Source: Phakellia ventilabrum (Eukaryota > Porifera > Demospongiae > Axinellida > Axinellidae). From it: DNA of 64,000 bases. A program made the translations under genes and the position numbers. This document shows positions 37,227 to 47,800 of this stretch, piece after piece; position 1 is the first letter of the stretch; the number at the start of each line of letters is the position of its first letter. The stretch spans positions 2,870,501-2,934,500 of the forward strand of contig OY997397.1 of assembly GCA_963921505.1 (NCBI GenBank). Reading direction: 5' to 3'. The notes beneath the pieces are model-generated. The model saw only the letters and a list, made by a program, of their open reading frames with translations, was not told where the DNA came from and ran no database searches.

Positions 37227-37340
37227 TAGGCTCATTCCCAGGCTCCACTACCCAACGTTTTTTGCACTTTGGAAAAACACGATCCTGCCCATATAAAGAG
37301 CAAAAAAAACGCTGGGCGGTGGACCCTGGGAACGAGGCTA
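37227..37340. mobile_element. TAGCCTCG-family foldback
   Basis: TAGGCTCATTCCCAGGCTCC pairs with GGACCCTGGGAACGAGGCTA. The inner arms CCCAACGTTTTTTGC and CAAAAAAAACGCTGGG also pair. Confidence 0.75.
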
Positions 37341-37615
37341 GGAATTTTGATGCCAATTGAACAGTTGTTCGCTTTGAGTTTTGGGGGGTATTAAGGTGCA
37401 TGGGACTTTTCAGGAAACCAAATCCCAGAACCAAGTTGATGGCTCTGTTGGCTACATCAATGCCTAAATGTAGACTAAAGACTAGACTGGCTAAGTTGTG
37501 AATGATGCACTTCTGTGACATCCGTTCAAATACTGGAGGCGGAAAACTTCTGTTACTGGACTCTAGTTCCTACATTAATTATACTGTTCCGATATAATGA
37601 ACACTCTCGAGTGGC

Positions 37616-37985
37616 TGGAACATATAGCAAGAGGTTCTCCAATTCCACCCCACAGGCAGACCAGACAGCCAATAGGCCGGCCCTTCGTCCCTTAATTCTA
37701 TCGCGGTGGGACTCATCAGTTGGCTACTGTGCTCTACCAGTAACTGCAACAAGTTCACATTTGCTTTGGCAGTCCTGATGATTGGTCATGGTCACTACCA
37801 GTACTGTATAGGCAACCATACCGAGTAGTCCTGACTACTCTGTACCGTATACGAACTTGCTGCAGTTGCTGGTAGAGCCAACTGATGAGTCTCACCGCAA
37901 TAGAATTATGGGATGAAAGGCCGGCCTATTGGCTGTCTTGTCTGCCTGTGGGGTGGAATTGGAGAACCTCTTGCTTACTGTTCCA
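37616..37985. repeat. Long inverted repeat, arms about 130 bp
   Basis: The left arm (GAGGTTCTCCAATTCCACCC, GCCAATAGGCCGGCC, GGGACTCATCAGTTGGC) reappears inverted on the right as GCCAACTGATGAGTC, GGCCGGCCTATTGGC and GGGTGGAATTGGAGAACCTC. A loop of roughly 100 bp contains its own CAGTACTG and CGTATACG palindromic words. There is no ORF. It is a large foldback element. Confidence 0.8.
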
Positions 37986-38659
37986 AGTTATGTAGGGTCT
38001 CAGAATTCACCAGTAGAGCATCAAAAATTCAAACTTTTCTGTGGGGGCGGCATCCTATTATATATATAGGGCAGATCTAACTACAGTGTTACACTCACTA
38101 GTAGAGACTGCCAGATAATGAAGACCCTGTACGTAGGGTCATTTATTTGTGTCTACTATCTTTGGTAGAATCATATATCTGGATAATTTGTCCAATTAAT
38201 TTATCTTCCGAACAAGCCAACCAATATTCCAAACTTTTATATCAGGGTTTCCGTTGCATTATATTTGTGATATGTTATGGCTCTCTTATTAGAGTGTATT
38301 TGGTCACATTGTAATACCATGTGTGTGCAAGTAGCTAGTACACTGCAAAAACTCCAGGGTTGCAGACATACCACACAGCATGTATTAATGTTTGTGATAG
38401 CTAGCAGCTGCAGCTGAATCCTAAAAAGACCATGCTATATGCTTTGAGAATTTAATGATACCATATAGCTATGTCTTCATGGTAAGTAAACAATTAGCTA
38501 GTGGTGTAAAGTATTTGAGGTTGCACTTGCAACTTTGAACTGGGTCAGTGGTGCGAGCAAGGATGTGATGGAATGTTAGAAGCCAAACACGGAACTTATG
38601 TAGCTTCAATAGGTGCAGTGGGTAATTGCAATCCAAGTAGCCAACTCTTAGACTAGCTG

Positions 38660-39240
38660 GGTTAAGGTGGCGGGATACCAAAACATTGTTTTGTTACCTC
38701 AAGCAACGTTCAACTATGAATATCTCATCATCTATGCCACAAAGCTACCTATGTTTTACAACATTATGACTGCAATATATGATTGCTTACCACTCCAAAG
38801 GATATGATATATCTTTTTTAAAAATTGCTTGAAATATTGAAGCTGCAACTGATATGCCTCATGGGTACTAACTAGTACTAACTCTCTAACCAAAATTTGA
38901 CTACAGTGTCAGGCAGGGTGACTATCGCAACCTATGAATGTAGTTTAGAGTGTTTATTAGGGTCAGACAGAGCAGGATACCAAAACATAGTTTGGTTGCC
39001 TCAAGCAGTATTCACTTGTGAATATCTCATTACTTATACTAATATAGATTCATACTTTTACAGCACTAGTACTCCAAAGTACATGTACAATGTACCTATC
39101 TCACAACCCTGCTGAGATATTGAAGCTGTGGTATGTGCTTCATGGACATTAAAACTGTCTAACCAAAATTTGAGCCCAGGATCAGCTAGGCAACACGACT
39201 GTCACAACCTGTGAACATATACTTAAGAGTGTTGAGTTTT
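38660..39240. repeat. Two-unit tandem repeat, about 290-bp period
   Basis: GGATACCAAAACAT.GTTT (38673 and 38969), GAATATCTCAT, ACTCCAAAG, ATATTGAAGCTG and TAACCAAAATTTGA recur in the same order and spacing. The copies are diverged, so the duplication is old. Confidence 0.75.
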
Positions 39241-39497
39241 AGCCGCTACAGTGGATACAGCTGTTATTTCTCTGTAATATTAGACAAATACTTCAAAAGC
39301 TCCACCTTAAAATAATTTTTGCAGTGTATTAATTAGGTAAAACAAATTTTTGGCCAGACTTCAGTCTTCACTACCTCCAGGTCGGCTAGCCATTTCCTGC
39401 CACACCCCCATTGAGCTAGTTTATAAGTTTCTGTTAACGCAATCGGGGCCGTGCGCCTAGCTCAGGAACACGTAAAACCTGCACTCCTTTATCTACA

Positions 39498-40667
39498 ATG
39501 GGGAACAAGGCACCTACTGGCACCCAACAGCAGCAGCAGCCACAACCAACTACTCAGACTAGCGGCTGGACAACAGACGGCGTCGTGGTGTCGGATGGCT
39601 GGCCAGCGCCTGAGTATGTCATCAACCTGGACGCCGATCCGAAAGATCGATGGAAGGAGATAGGAAGGACATACAAGACGGACTTGAAACAAGCAGTGAA
39701 AGAAATCAATGCGACGGTTCCCGGGTTCGTCATCGCCCTGGTCGACACGTTTGGAAGCGAGCTTGACTCCCTCCTCCCTCCGCCGTACGGTGACGAGCTG
39801 AGAGGTCTGGCTGAAGTTACTGAAATCCCCGTCGGTGAGTTGTTCCTGTTCAACCTCGCTTACGACATCACAGCTCACTGCACGAGTATCGTAGCGCAGT
39901 CGAGCGACGGAAAACTGTTGCATGCACGAAACTTGGACTTGCCCGGTGGTCCGCAATTTCAGGCAGTTCTGACTACCGCACGCAAGGAGACGTTCACGGT
40001 GCACTTTCAGAGAGGAGGTGAAACAGTGTACTCTGGTGTAACAATTGCAGGTGCAATTGGCCTCTTCACAGGCCAGAAACCCAATTCTTTCACGATTACC
40101 ATTAATGAGCGTCGCACAGGTAGCATGTGGACAAACATCCTCACCCTTCTTCGCGACCACCCAGGGTCTTCCCTTAGCTTCCTTGTCCGTGACGCTCTTG
40201 CTGACCCAGACATTAACTATCAGGGTGTGCTGAACCGGATGATATATATTCCCACGATTGCCTCCTGCTATGTCATCATTGGTGGGACGAAGGCCGGAGA
40301 GGGTGCAGTAATCTCTCGTGACAGAAGGGAGACTGTTAAACCATTCAGCAATGGGATATGGAAGTTGGATGACTCAAGGGACATTTGGTACCTTCTTCAA
40401 ACCAACAATGACCATTGGACCAAGCCACCGAACATTGAGCCCAGTGGTCATGACGACTTGACGAAAAGCAGCTACGAAAGAGAAGTGGCTGGGAATAAAG
40501 CAATGGTGGAAATGGGTCAGCCAAATCTCAGTCCACAGGGTTTGATGAATGTTCTCTCCACTGATCCGGTATTGAACAAGCACACCCTATATACCACAAT
40601 CATGACCGCTGCAGACCCATCTCTGAACAAGTCCTGGATCCGTGAATCCAAGCAAGAGTGTGCATAA
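39498..40667 (+). CDS. NAAA-like: Acid ceramidase / N-acylethanolamine acid amidase-like hydrolase
   Basis: An open frame of 389 codons without introns. Acid ceramidase and NAAA are N-terminal nucleophile hydrolases that cleave fatty-acid amides in lysosomes after self-cleavage before a cysteine. The hallmark HCTSIVAQSSDGKLLHARNL matches NAAA (ACTSIVAQ...HGRNLDYP) and acid ceramidase ([20 protein letters not shown]). Cys128 is the predicted nucleophile, with Arg144 and Asp147 near by. The C-terminal TLYTTIMTAADPSLNKSWIR matches the family end. Length is close to NAAA (359). Unusually, the N-terminus is Gln/Thr-rich (MGNKAPTGTQQQQQ) with no hydrophobic signal peptide; the upstream frame closes at a TAA 60-70 bp before the ATG, so the start cannot simply be extended. 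The residue before the Cys is His rather than Ala. Either a separate signal exon exists or this is a non-secreted form. Confidence 0.9.
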   Translation: MGNKAPTGTQQQQQPQPTTQTSGWTTDGVVVSDGWPAPEYVINLDADPKDRWKEIGRTYKTDLKQAVKEINATVPGFVIALVDTFGSELDSLLPPPYGDELRGLAEVTEIPVGELFLFNLAYDITAHCTSIVAQSSDGKLLHARNLDLPGGPQFQAVLTTARKETFTVHFQRGGETVYSGVTIAGAIGLFTGQKPNSFTITINERRTGSMWTNILTLLRDHPGSSLSFLVRDALADPDINYQGVLNRMIYIPTIASCYVIIGGTKAGEGAVISRDRRETVKPFSNGIWKLDDSRDIWYLLQTNNDHWTKPPNIEPSGHDDLTKSSYEREVAGNKAMVEMGQPNLSPQGLMNVLSTDPVLNKHTLYTTIMTAADPSLNKSWIRESKQECA

Positions 40668-40914
40668 AAAGAAGACTTGAACTCTACTATTAGCTTGTAA
40701 CTAAAATTGATTAAGAGGAATCTCCATTTTTCCCCCTTAATACACCATATCTTTGAAACTTTCTCCCAGTTTTGTAAACTCAGCCTTTATAATTATTATT
40801 ACTATAGGAATGTACCAATGTTTACAAGTTCTGACAGAGACACAGTACATTTGTACCATTCTGTGCACAGTCAGTCATCATTATAAATAAGTATTTCTGG
40901 TATGCCTAGACTTG

Positions 40915-41005
40915 GGACTCACTCTAAAAACATGAGGGACTCACTCTAAAAACACGAGGGACTCACTCTAAAAACACGAGGGACTCACTCTAAAGAACGA
41001 GGGAG
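40915..41005. repeat. 23-bp minisatellite, four units
   Basis: GGGACTCACTCTAAAAACA then (C/T)GA repeats four times, the last unit being shortened. It lies about 250 bp past the NAAA-like stop. Confidence 0.9.
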
Positions 41006-42058
41006 GAGTGAGCCTGGTAATACTCATGCACTCGAAAAGCTGTTGACTTCCACTACTAACATTATTCATAATTTATTATTGTTATTAATGACACAAGTTA
41101 GCGCTTGAGAATAACTGCCAAGGGTAGTCTTGTGACCATGCCAAGGCAGCGCGCAAGAATCACTGCCAACAGTAATTGTTTTCTTCGAGAAAGCTATGGT
41201 GTTATAAGTGCAGTACCCAGGAGCAAATGCCGCTTTGCATTTCAATTACTGTAATCGCTTCAGTCATTATTATTTTAACCCATCTGAAAGAAATAAAGAA
41301 GATGTAGCTACAAATTGCAGGTTTAGCTACTTGCCAATGTGGTACTTTAGCAATGCTCTTTAGCAACTGTATCGGTTTTGTTAGTTATGCAAGAAAACAC
41401 TCAAGAATGACAGGTGTAGCTCATAAAGGCTTATGGTGCAGACTTTAGAACATATTTTGTACACATTCATTGGGGGCATCCATTTTTCTCCTAATACTAC
41501 CATACTCCATAACACAGTGAAGTTGTGATGTACGCCATTGGTGTAGCTATCTAGCTAGCTATTATCACAGTAAAAAAGAAGTGTCATTTTGACTATAGTT
41601 ATTTGTTATTGAGTTGCAGATGATGAACATATTAGCTACATACGTGAACAAAGCAAGATGGTATGAGTTTGTGGAGGTTTTTTTTTCAAGAATATAGTGG
41701 AGGGAGTTGCAGAAAACGCATTAGAACAAATTACTCTATGTACTTTCAGCAAACTTGACCAACTCCCTCCAATTTGCTCTAATGTGTTTTGACCAATTCC
41801 CTCCAAAAGCTATTTGCTCTAATGTGTTTTCTGAACTGTTGACCAACTCCCAGGACCTTCCACACACGTATACCATCTTGCTGTGTCCATGCATGTTAAA
41901 CGTGTTCATCATCTATAACTCAATAACATACAACTCTAGTCTAAATGACAATTTTTTTTTTTTTACTGTGTATAGCATGCGCTAAAGCAGTGTTTTAATG
42001 GGTAATGCTCATGAATGGAACTTAATTCTACAAAATTGGTTCACTTGCAATTGAAGGT

Positions 42059-42440
42059 ATCACAATGTAAGGATTTCATTCCCAACAGTGCAATGAATGA
42101 GTAGTTCAATACTTTACAAGGGCGATGGAGCCATAGCGGCCGAGGGGGGCATGGCCGCCCCACTTTTTGTGCAAACTTTTTTTAACCAGCTGGTATTTTG
42201 TTCGGGCCAGCACTTACATGCAAAACTTGTTGTGTTGAGTTACTAGTAAAAATCACAATGTAAGGATTTCATTCCCAACAGTGCAATAATTGAGTAGTTC
42301 AATACTTTACAAGGGTGATGGAGCCATAGCGGCCGAGGGGGGCATGGCCACCCCACTTTTTGTGCAAACTTTTTTTAACTAGCTGGTATTTTGTTCCAGT
42401 ACTTACATGCAAAACTTGTTGTGTTGAGTTACTAGTAACA
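42059..42440. repeat. Tandem duplication, about 190-bp units
   Basis: Two near-identical units start ATCACAATGTAAGGATTTCA (42059 and 42252) and end TTGAGTTACTAGTAA. They differ at only a handful of bases (for example GGCGATGG versus GGTGATGG), so the event is recent. Each unit contains the dispersed GGGGGGCATGGCC..CCCCAC phrase. Confidence 0.9.
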
Positions 42441-43078
42441 TTATAGCTAGTACTATGACCTTCAGTGTAGTGAGATGCTACAAGAACTACATGCTTCTTC
42501 ACAGCTGAAAAATAGGTCGGAAAATTTTTTTACGCACTGCGTGCGGACTAAATTCTCAGCTGCTTTATGGCCTTGGTGGGTGTGGCCGCTCCACCCCTGA
42601 GGAGCTTTTGACGCCCCTGCTTTAATAATCATAAACACAGCTAATCTTTCACCAGCTCCACCAACTTTGCCATGAAATAATGCAGCAATTACTAGCAGCA
42701 TGAGCAAAACCCTGTCTTATTGATTGACAGTGATATCTTATTGAAACAGCCAAGGTGTTTTGTATTTAGGTATTAACCACATTAATTTACATTGATCTGC
42801 ATGCATTAAGAAACATGATCATATCATGTGACAACCTCTAAGACACATGAGATGATGAAGCTGTACTGTGTAGCCAGCTGTGAATCTGACAGGTTACAAC
42901 CTAGGAGATTAAAGAATGTAGACTGAATGCCATACAATTCTTCGGCAGCAAGAACATACATGTAGTTTAGGTAATACGGGTGGTGATTTTTCCACATGTG
43001 GAATTAGGTATCTGCAGTGTACACAATGTATGAAAGTTAAATACAGCTAACAAAACTTTACAAATTATAGCTACACAC

Positions 43079-43420
43079 CTTGCAGTCAGTTTATCAAGTA
43101 GAAAGTTATTTGCGCTAATAAGCGGTACACACCGTGATGCTAGCTGTTGCCTCGTGGTCTTTATTGAGGCACTGCCAATCCTAAACTTTGCTTCACTGCT
43201 GCTAGTGTCATTGTAGGCTAATTGTAGCGATCCACCAATGTTTGTGCACCCAATGCACTCAGTAAGGAAGGATACCAAGCCAGATTTCCACATACAGTCA
43301 GAGCAATTTAGTCTCCCCAGACTATACTTGCCATATACGTATACAATGGGAACAGCAACACTGCCATAACGTCTTTGTAGTGGCCGGCTCATAACACATG
43401 CAGAGACTGGATAGTTCCAG
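43079..43420 (-). CDS. Unassigned internal exon
   Basis: The minus-strand frame 43420-43079 is bounded by the acceptor TTTCACAG and the donor AAG|GTGTGT, phase 2 in and phase 2 out. It encodes about 113 residues with a protein-like mix, for example RRYGSVAVPIVYVYGKYSLG, CSDCMWKSGL and SEAKFRIGSASIKTTRQQLA. No family was recognised and no partner exons were found within a few kb. The phase symmetry and good splice signals argue for a real exon, but it could derive from a mobile element. Confidence 0.35.
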
Positions 43421-43837
43421 CTGTGAAAGATTAATAAGTAGCTAGCAAGCCCATGTATGTCACCCATATAACTTTAGTAAAAGTAATGTTCCATATTAAC
43501 CAACCATAAAATGCCAACATTTTCATGAACATCTACATTAAAGACGTACATAGGTAATAAACAGTCAGAGCAAGCAGTCCCAACATTAAAGCTGGCTAGT
43601 CAAAAGGCAAACAATGTCACTCAAACCTCCCAGGGCCATTTAGCTACGGGATTTTATTACGTAGATGGAAGATGCTTAGAAACTGCATCGGGCTGGCCAA
43701 GGTTATGAGGATGACACTGCAGCATACAAGTGAGAAACTTAATGAACTTTCCTTCAGCAGCATTTGTGTTTTACATTCAGAAGCTAAACTCAATCATGCC
43801 GATATATTTGCTGCCGAAAGTCAATGACCTACAAGGT

Positions 43838-43905
43838 TAGGGCTAGGGTTAGGATTAAGGTTAGGACCAGGCCAGGGTTAGGGTCAGGGTTAGGTTTAAG
43901 GGAGG
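43838..43905. repeat. Degenerate TTAGGG-like interstitial repeat
   Basis: GGTTAGGGCTAGGGTTAGGA, then repeated GGTTAGG/AGGGTTAGGGTCAGGG words. TTAGGG is the ancestral animal telomere unit. The patch is short, impure and internal, so it is not a chromosome end. Confidence 0.6.
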
Positions 43906-44564
43906 TTTATATAGGTTAAGATTAGAACCGCTAGCATGGGGATAGCATAAACCAAGAGTGCATAAAAATAGTCCATCCCTATACATCTTTTTTTGTCTCG
44001 GCACCGGAGTGCCAAGACACAGTGTCGACGGCATACGTTGGTATGGCATTTAGGCTTACATCATTGAAAATTATGTCAGACACTCCCGCGGAAGGGATAC
44101 GGGAAGCATAGGTGGTTTAAGTCAGATCTGCAAACACGTAATGTTTACAGACAAAGCAAAGACTGTGAATTGTACCAGTTTGATTGAAGCCTGCCCCTCA
44201 GAGATTCCACATGAACCAGGAAAATTCATACTCTGCTCCAAATGTCACAAGAATGAAAAAATAGTGGCCGTCCTAGGCAGCTGGCAACAGTTGAGCACCA
44301 GATGATATTCCTACTGAACTTGCTTCATTGTCATCTGATGGAGTACGAACAATTTTCCCAATTAATTAATACTTGTAATGACTGACCATTACCTCCTTCA
44401 CTTGACAGTACATATATATTACTTCATACAATATCAAGTCTTTTTAGAGACTAACTTGTTTATAATATGTCATGTTAATTGCAGCACTATTGCACTGGTC
44501 ATATCAAACTGTGCTGGAGATTCCTACCAATAATGTACTCATAGCCCTTTCGGTTAGCTATTAT

Positions 44565-44690
44565 GTTTTGCTGTGCTTGCATGTTTTGCTGTGTTTGCAT
44601 GGTTTGCAAGGTTGGCAGTGTTTGCATGGTTTGCAGCGTTTGCATGGTATGCTGTGTTCCAGTATTTGCACGGCATGGTTTCAGGTGATC
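44565..44690. repeat. Minisatellite built on TTTGCATGGTTTGCA
   Basis: Short units such as GTGTTTGCATGGTTTGC and TTTTGCTGTG repeat with variation. It lies immediately downstream of the ROCO gene's last exon. Confidence 0.7.
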
Positions 44691-44854
44691 CAACGAATCA
44701 AATCCAGACCTTGAAACACTGCAATCCCAGACTGTTGCTGGAGATTCAAGGGTTTTGGTACATACCTTGGTTACAAAAACATCAAACAGTGCTCATTAGA
44801 AAAAACCAGCATATATTAAGGCAAGCAACAGGGAAACAGCTGCACAAAGCCATA

Positions 44855-47800
44855 GCTCTATGGTTTACAAATAACATCTATTGGATAATCTTCTACTGCC
44901 TCTTGCAGGTCAGTAGCTATATCAATAAAACCTGCTTCAATTAAACTCTCAATAAGAGTAATCCAGTTCACTGGCTGCCGGGTTTCTCCCTCCAACCACC
45001 TCCATAGGATGTTCCAACATGCATCTTCTGTGCCTCTCATGTGCTCTATCACACTGCTGTCGAAGTGCAGGGCTTTAGCAAGCTCCTCCCACCCTGCAGC
45101 TACACCCTCAATCACCTTCACTCTCCTCCCTCCCCGGCCTTGCAGGTAATGAAGCTCTCCAAGGCGGGGCCTGTCAGCAGGAGGGGAGGGGCAGAGTCAG
45201 CTGGGTATTTCAGTCTACCTAGATGTAGTCCTTATTAGAAGTCACCGATAGTAGTGAGGCGACTTCTAATGACATTGATGGCTTGCTTGTTGTATACTCT
45301 TACTACGTCCTATATCAATCTTCCATAGGCGAGCTGTGCTGGTAATGTGCACCCTTGAACTACTGTTGCTATACACAAGAGCCAATTAATTTGAAAACAT
45401 AAAGAATACTCAAAGTTTCCTGACCTTAGTGTGGTGAACTTTAACCTTTAAATTGCTCGACTAAGTGTAGCCATTACTTACTTCTGTGTGGCATGGTGCT
45501 GAGGTCCGAAGCAGTGGCCTCCCGGTCATGTGACTCCCTAGTAGGTTTGTGTTTGACTGTAGAGATAGTAGAGCATTACAGTAACTCAAAAAGGTAGCTA
45601 CACATGATTTGATATCCTTACAACACTGGTGCCCACCACAAGGCCTTGATATAGTGAACCTGACCTAATGAAGCTGACCATAAAATCCTGAATCTCTTGT
45701 CAATGCCCAAGTGAGAAAGTCCTCGGTCTGAAGGGAAAGGGTCTCCAGTGACCATCAAGATTGGTACACTTTGAGATGCCCACCAATCGATGCAAAATTT
45801 GTCCCCCCAAGATCGCCATTGCCATTGGCCTTGGCTTAAGCCCTTGATCTCTCATTAATCCAGAACATTGTTTATGTTTCCATGTATATATAATTTTCAT
45901 GCACATGGATGCACGCATGTTGTGTGGCTGGTAACAGTCCCAAAGTACAGGCAGAAGGACGACACACAGTACTTACTTGAACTTCCATCCGGAACAGTGC
46001 TGAGATCTATGATGGTTTCTGTAGCACTTCCTTGTCCATGTGGTTTTCTTGTGGGTGTGGGTGTGGGGTTGGCTAGGGGAACAATTAAAAGGTGAAACCA
46101 CAGGTTTGAATAGCCAACCAGAACAACACACAGTGAATGCAGAGCATTGTGGAGCAAGCGTGAGCGAGGTAACAGGCAGTATGTAGACTGGTATGTGGCA
46201 GCTCTCCGAGCTCCAGCCCTCTTCCTCTTGTGCCACAGTGTGGCTTATTAGTGAACTGGAGATATGGCATGTTCTCTGTCGGCATCTGATCTCTCTGGCA
46301 TCGGGAGACTCAACAGCCCCCCTCCCCCTCTCCCACTGCAGCCTAGTCCATGTGGGCATACACACGTATGTAATAACTGCAATAAAGCTACGTTAAACAA
46401 TGATACAGATATATGTGTGGTATTAAAATTACATATGCATGTGGTATGAAATATTTCGGATGTTGTATTGAATAAACAATATGTGGTATGTGACGGACCG
46501 TACGGATGTACAGACGTACAATCGATATTGAACACACTAGTGTGGGACTCGCTCACGCTTGCCCAATTACTTGTTATGTTAGGAATGGTGCTACTATCTC
46601 CAAGTTCTGTAGTGTCATGCAATCTTTTGGTAGGCATGGGCTTGGCTAAGAGAACAATTACCTTTAGAACCACAGATTTGGAAGGACAAGAAGGATAACG
46701 CAGTGCTTACTTTTGGTGCTAAGATTTCTGAGCTCAGGAGCATTTGAGTCTTCTACTGCCTCCCTCAAGTTGTCAGCCATGATAACAAAGCCAGCATCCA
46801 GCAAACTCTCAATAAGAGTGGCCCAGTTCACTGGCTGGCGGGTTTCTCCCTGTCCCTCCAACCACCTCCATAGGACATCCCGGCATGCATCTTCTGTCTG
46901 GTGGAAACTGTTCCTCCTAATAATCTCAATCACACTGCTCTCGAAGTGCAACGCATGAGCGAGGTGTTCCCAGCGTGCAGCCACACCCTCAATCACCTTC
47001 ACCCTCCTCTCTCCCCGGCATTGCAGGCACTGTAGATCTTGGAGGCAGGGCCTATCACCTATTAGGGGTTAGGAGAAGGAACAGTGTCATTAAGATGGTA
47101 ACTCAATTGTTTTAACTGAGTTGTATACATATGTAGATGCAAAATTCCCATGTGGGCTTAAGATTTCTCTATGGGTATTGCGTGCATGCTATATATAGAC
47201 TTCACTTACTCATGTGAGGTCTAGTCCTGAGATTCGCGATAACATCTTGGTTATGTGAATTCATCGAGAGAAAGGGCTTGTCTAAAGGGATAATCACTTG
47301 CATGATATAAACCCAGTCCTTTTCCTACAATCCGAATCCTAATTCACCCACCATTGGTAGATAGATCTGCAGAGACTAGCGCACTGCTCCGTGGAGGAAA
47401 TGGTACTTGGCATTGTTCCTAAAGGGAAATGGAGTAGTTATTACATGCAGTAGGTAAACATACACAGGCATACATGCATGAAGTAGATACTCACCAGTGG
47501 GTTCAGCGGGTTCCTGCCACGGAATACACTAAATTTGTCCAGGGCAGATCTGAGGGCCTGGTAGGTAGGGTTTGGGGAGCAGCGGGCCCAGTAGCGGAAG
47601 AGGATGTAGCAGTGGTCCATTTGGTCAATGAACGGGGAAGATATAACTTTATCGAAAGTGATTCGAAGTTCTTTAAAATTGTGGCAGAGAATTTCTCTCA
47701 GAATATGCACCTTTGAGTATGCGATTTTGCCTACATCACGGCAAAACCTTTCTGGCACCTCCTTGTCTGAATTTTCAACTGTGAATAGCTCGGCTAGGAG

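Larger units (their letters stand above)
36124..39497. other. Repeat-rich stretch between the NLR and NAAA-like genes
   Basis: The NLR (minus) and amidase (plus) genes diverge here. A plus-strand frame at 36159-36698 has no recognised motif. At 36972-37018 CGGTTCATAGTACCATTGAGT occurs twice in tandem. A TAGCCTCG-type foldback (37227-37340), a long inverted repeat (37616-37985) and a two-unit tandem repeat (about 38660-39240) fill most of the rest. Confidence 0.55.
40668..44854. other. Repeat-rich stretch between the NAAA-like and ROCO genes
   Basis: It contains several tandem repeats (40915-41005, 42059-42440, 44565-44690), mixed inverted and direct copies of TTGACCAACTCCCTCCA with TTGCTCTAATGTGTTTT (41698-41850), and a telomere-like patch at 43838-43905. 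One exon-like minus-strand segment (43079-43420) is listed separately. No complete gene was recognised. Confidence 0.55.

Noticed and set aside
39489-40160. Long antisense frame (223 codons) over the NAAA-like gene
   Set aside because: It is the shadow of a GC-richer true coding strand with recognisable NAAA motifs; the antisense translation has no family features.
45973-46673. Two minus-strand frames of 130-141 codons
   Set aside because: They overlap the short ROCO linker exons in different frames and cross their splice sites; the phase-1 exon model explains the region better.
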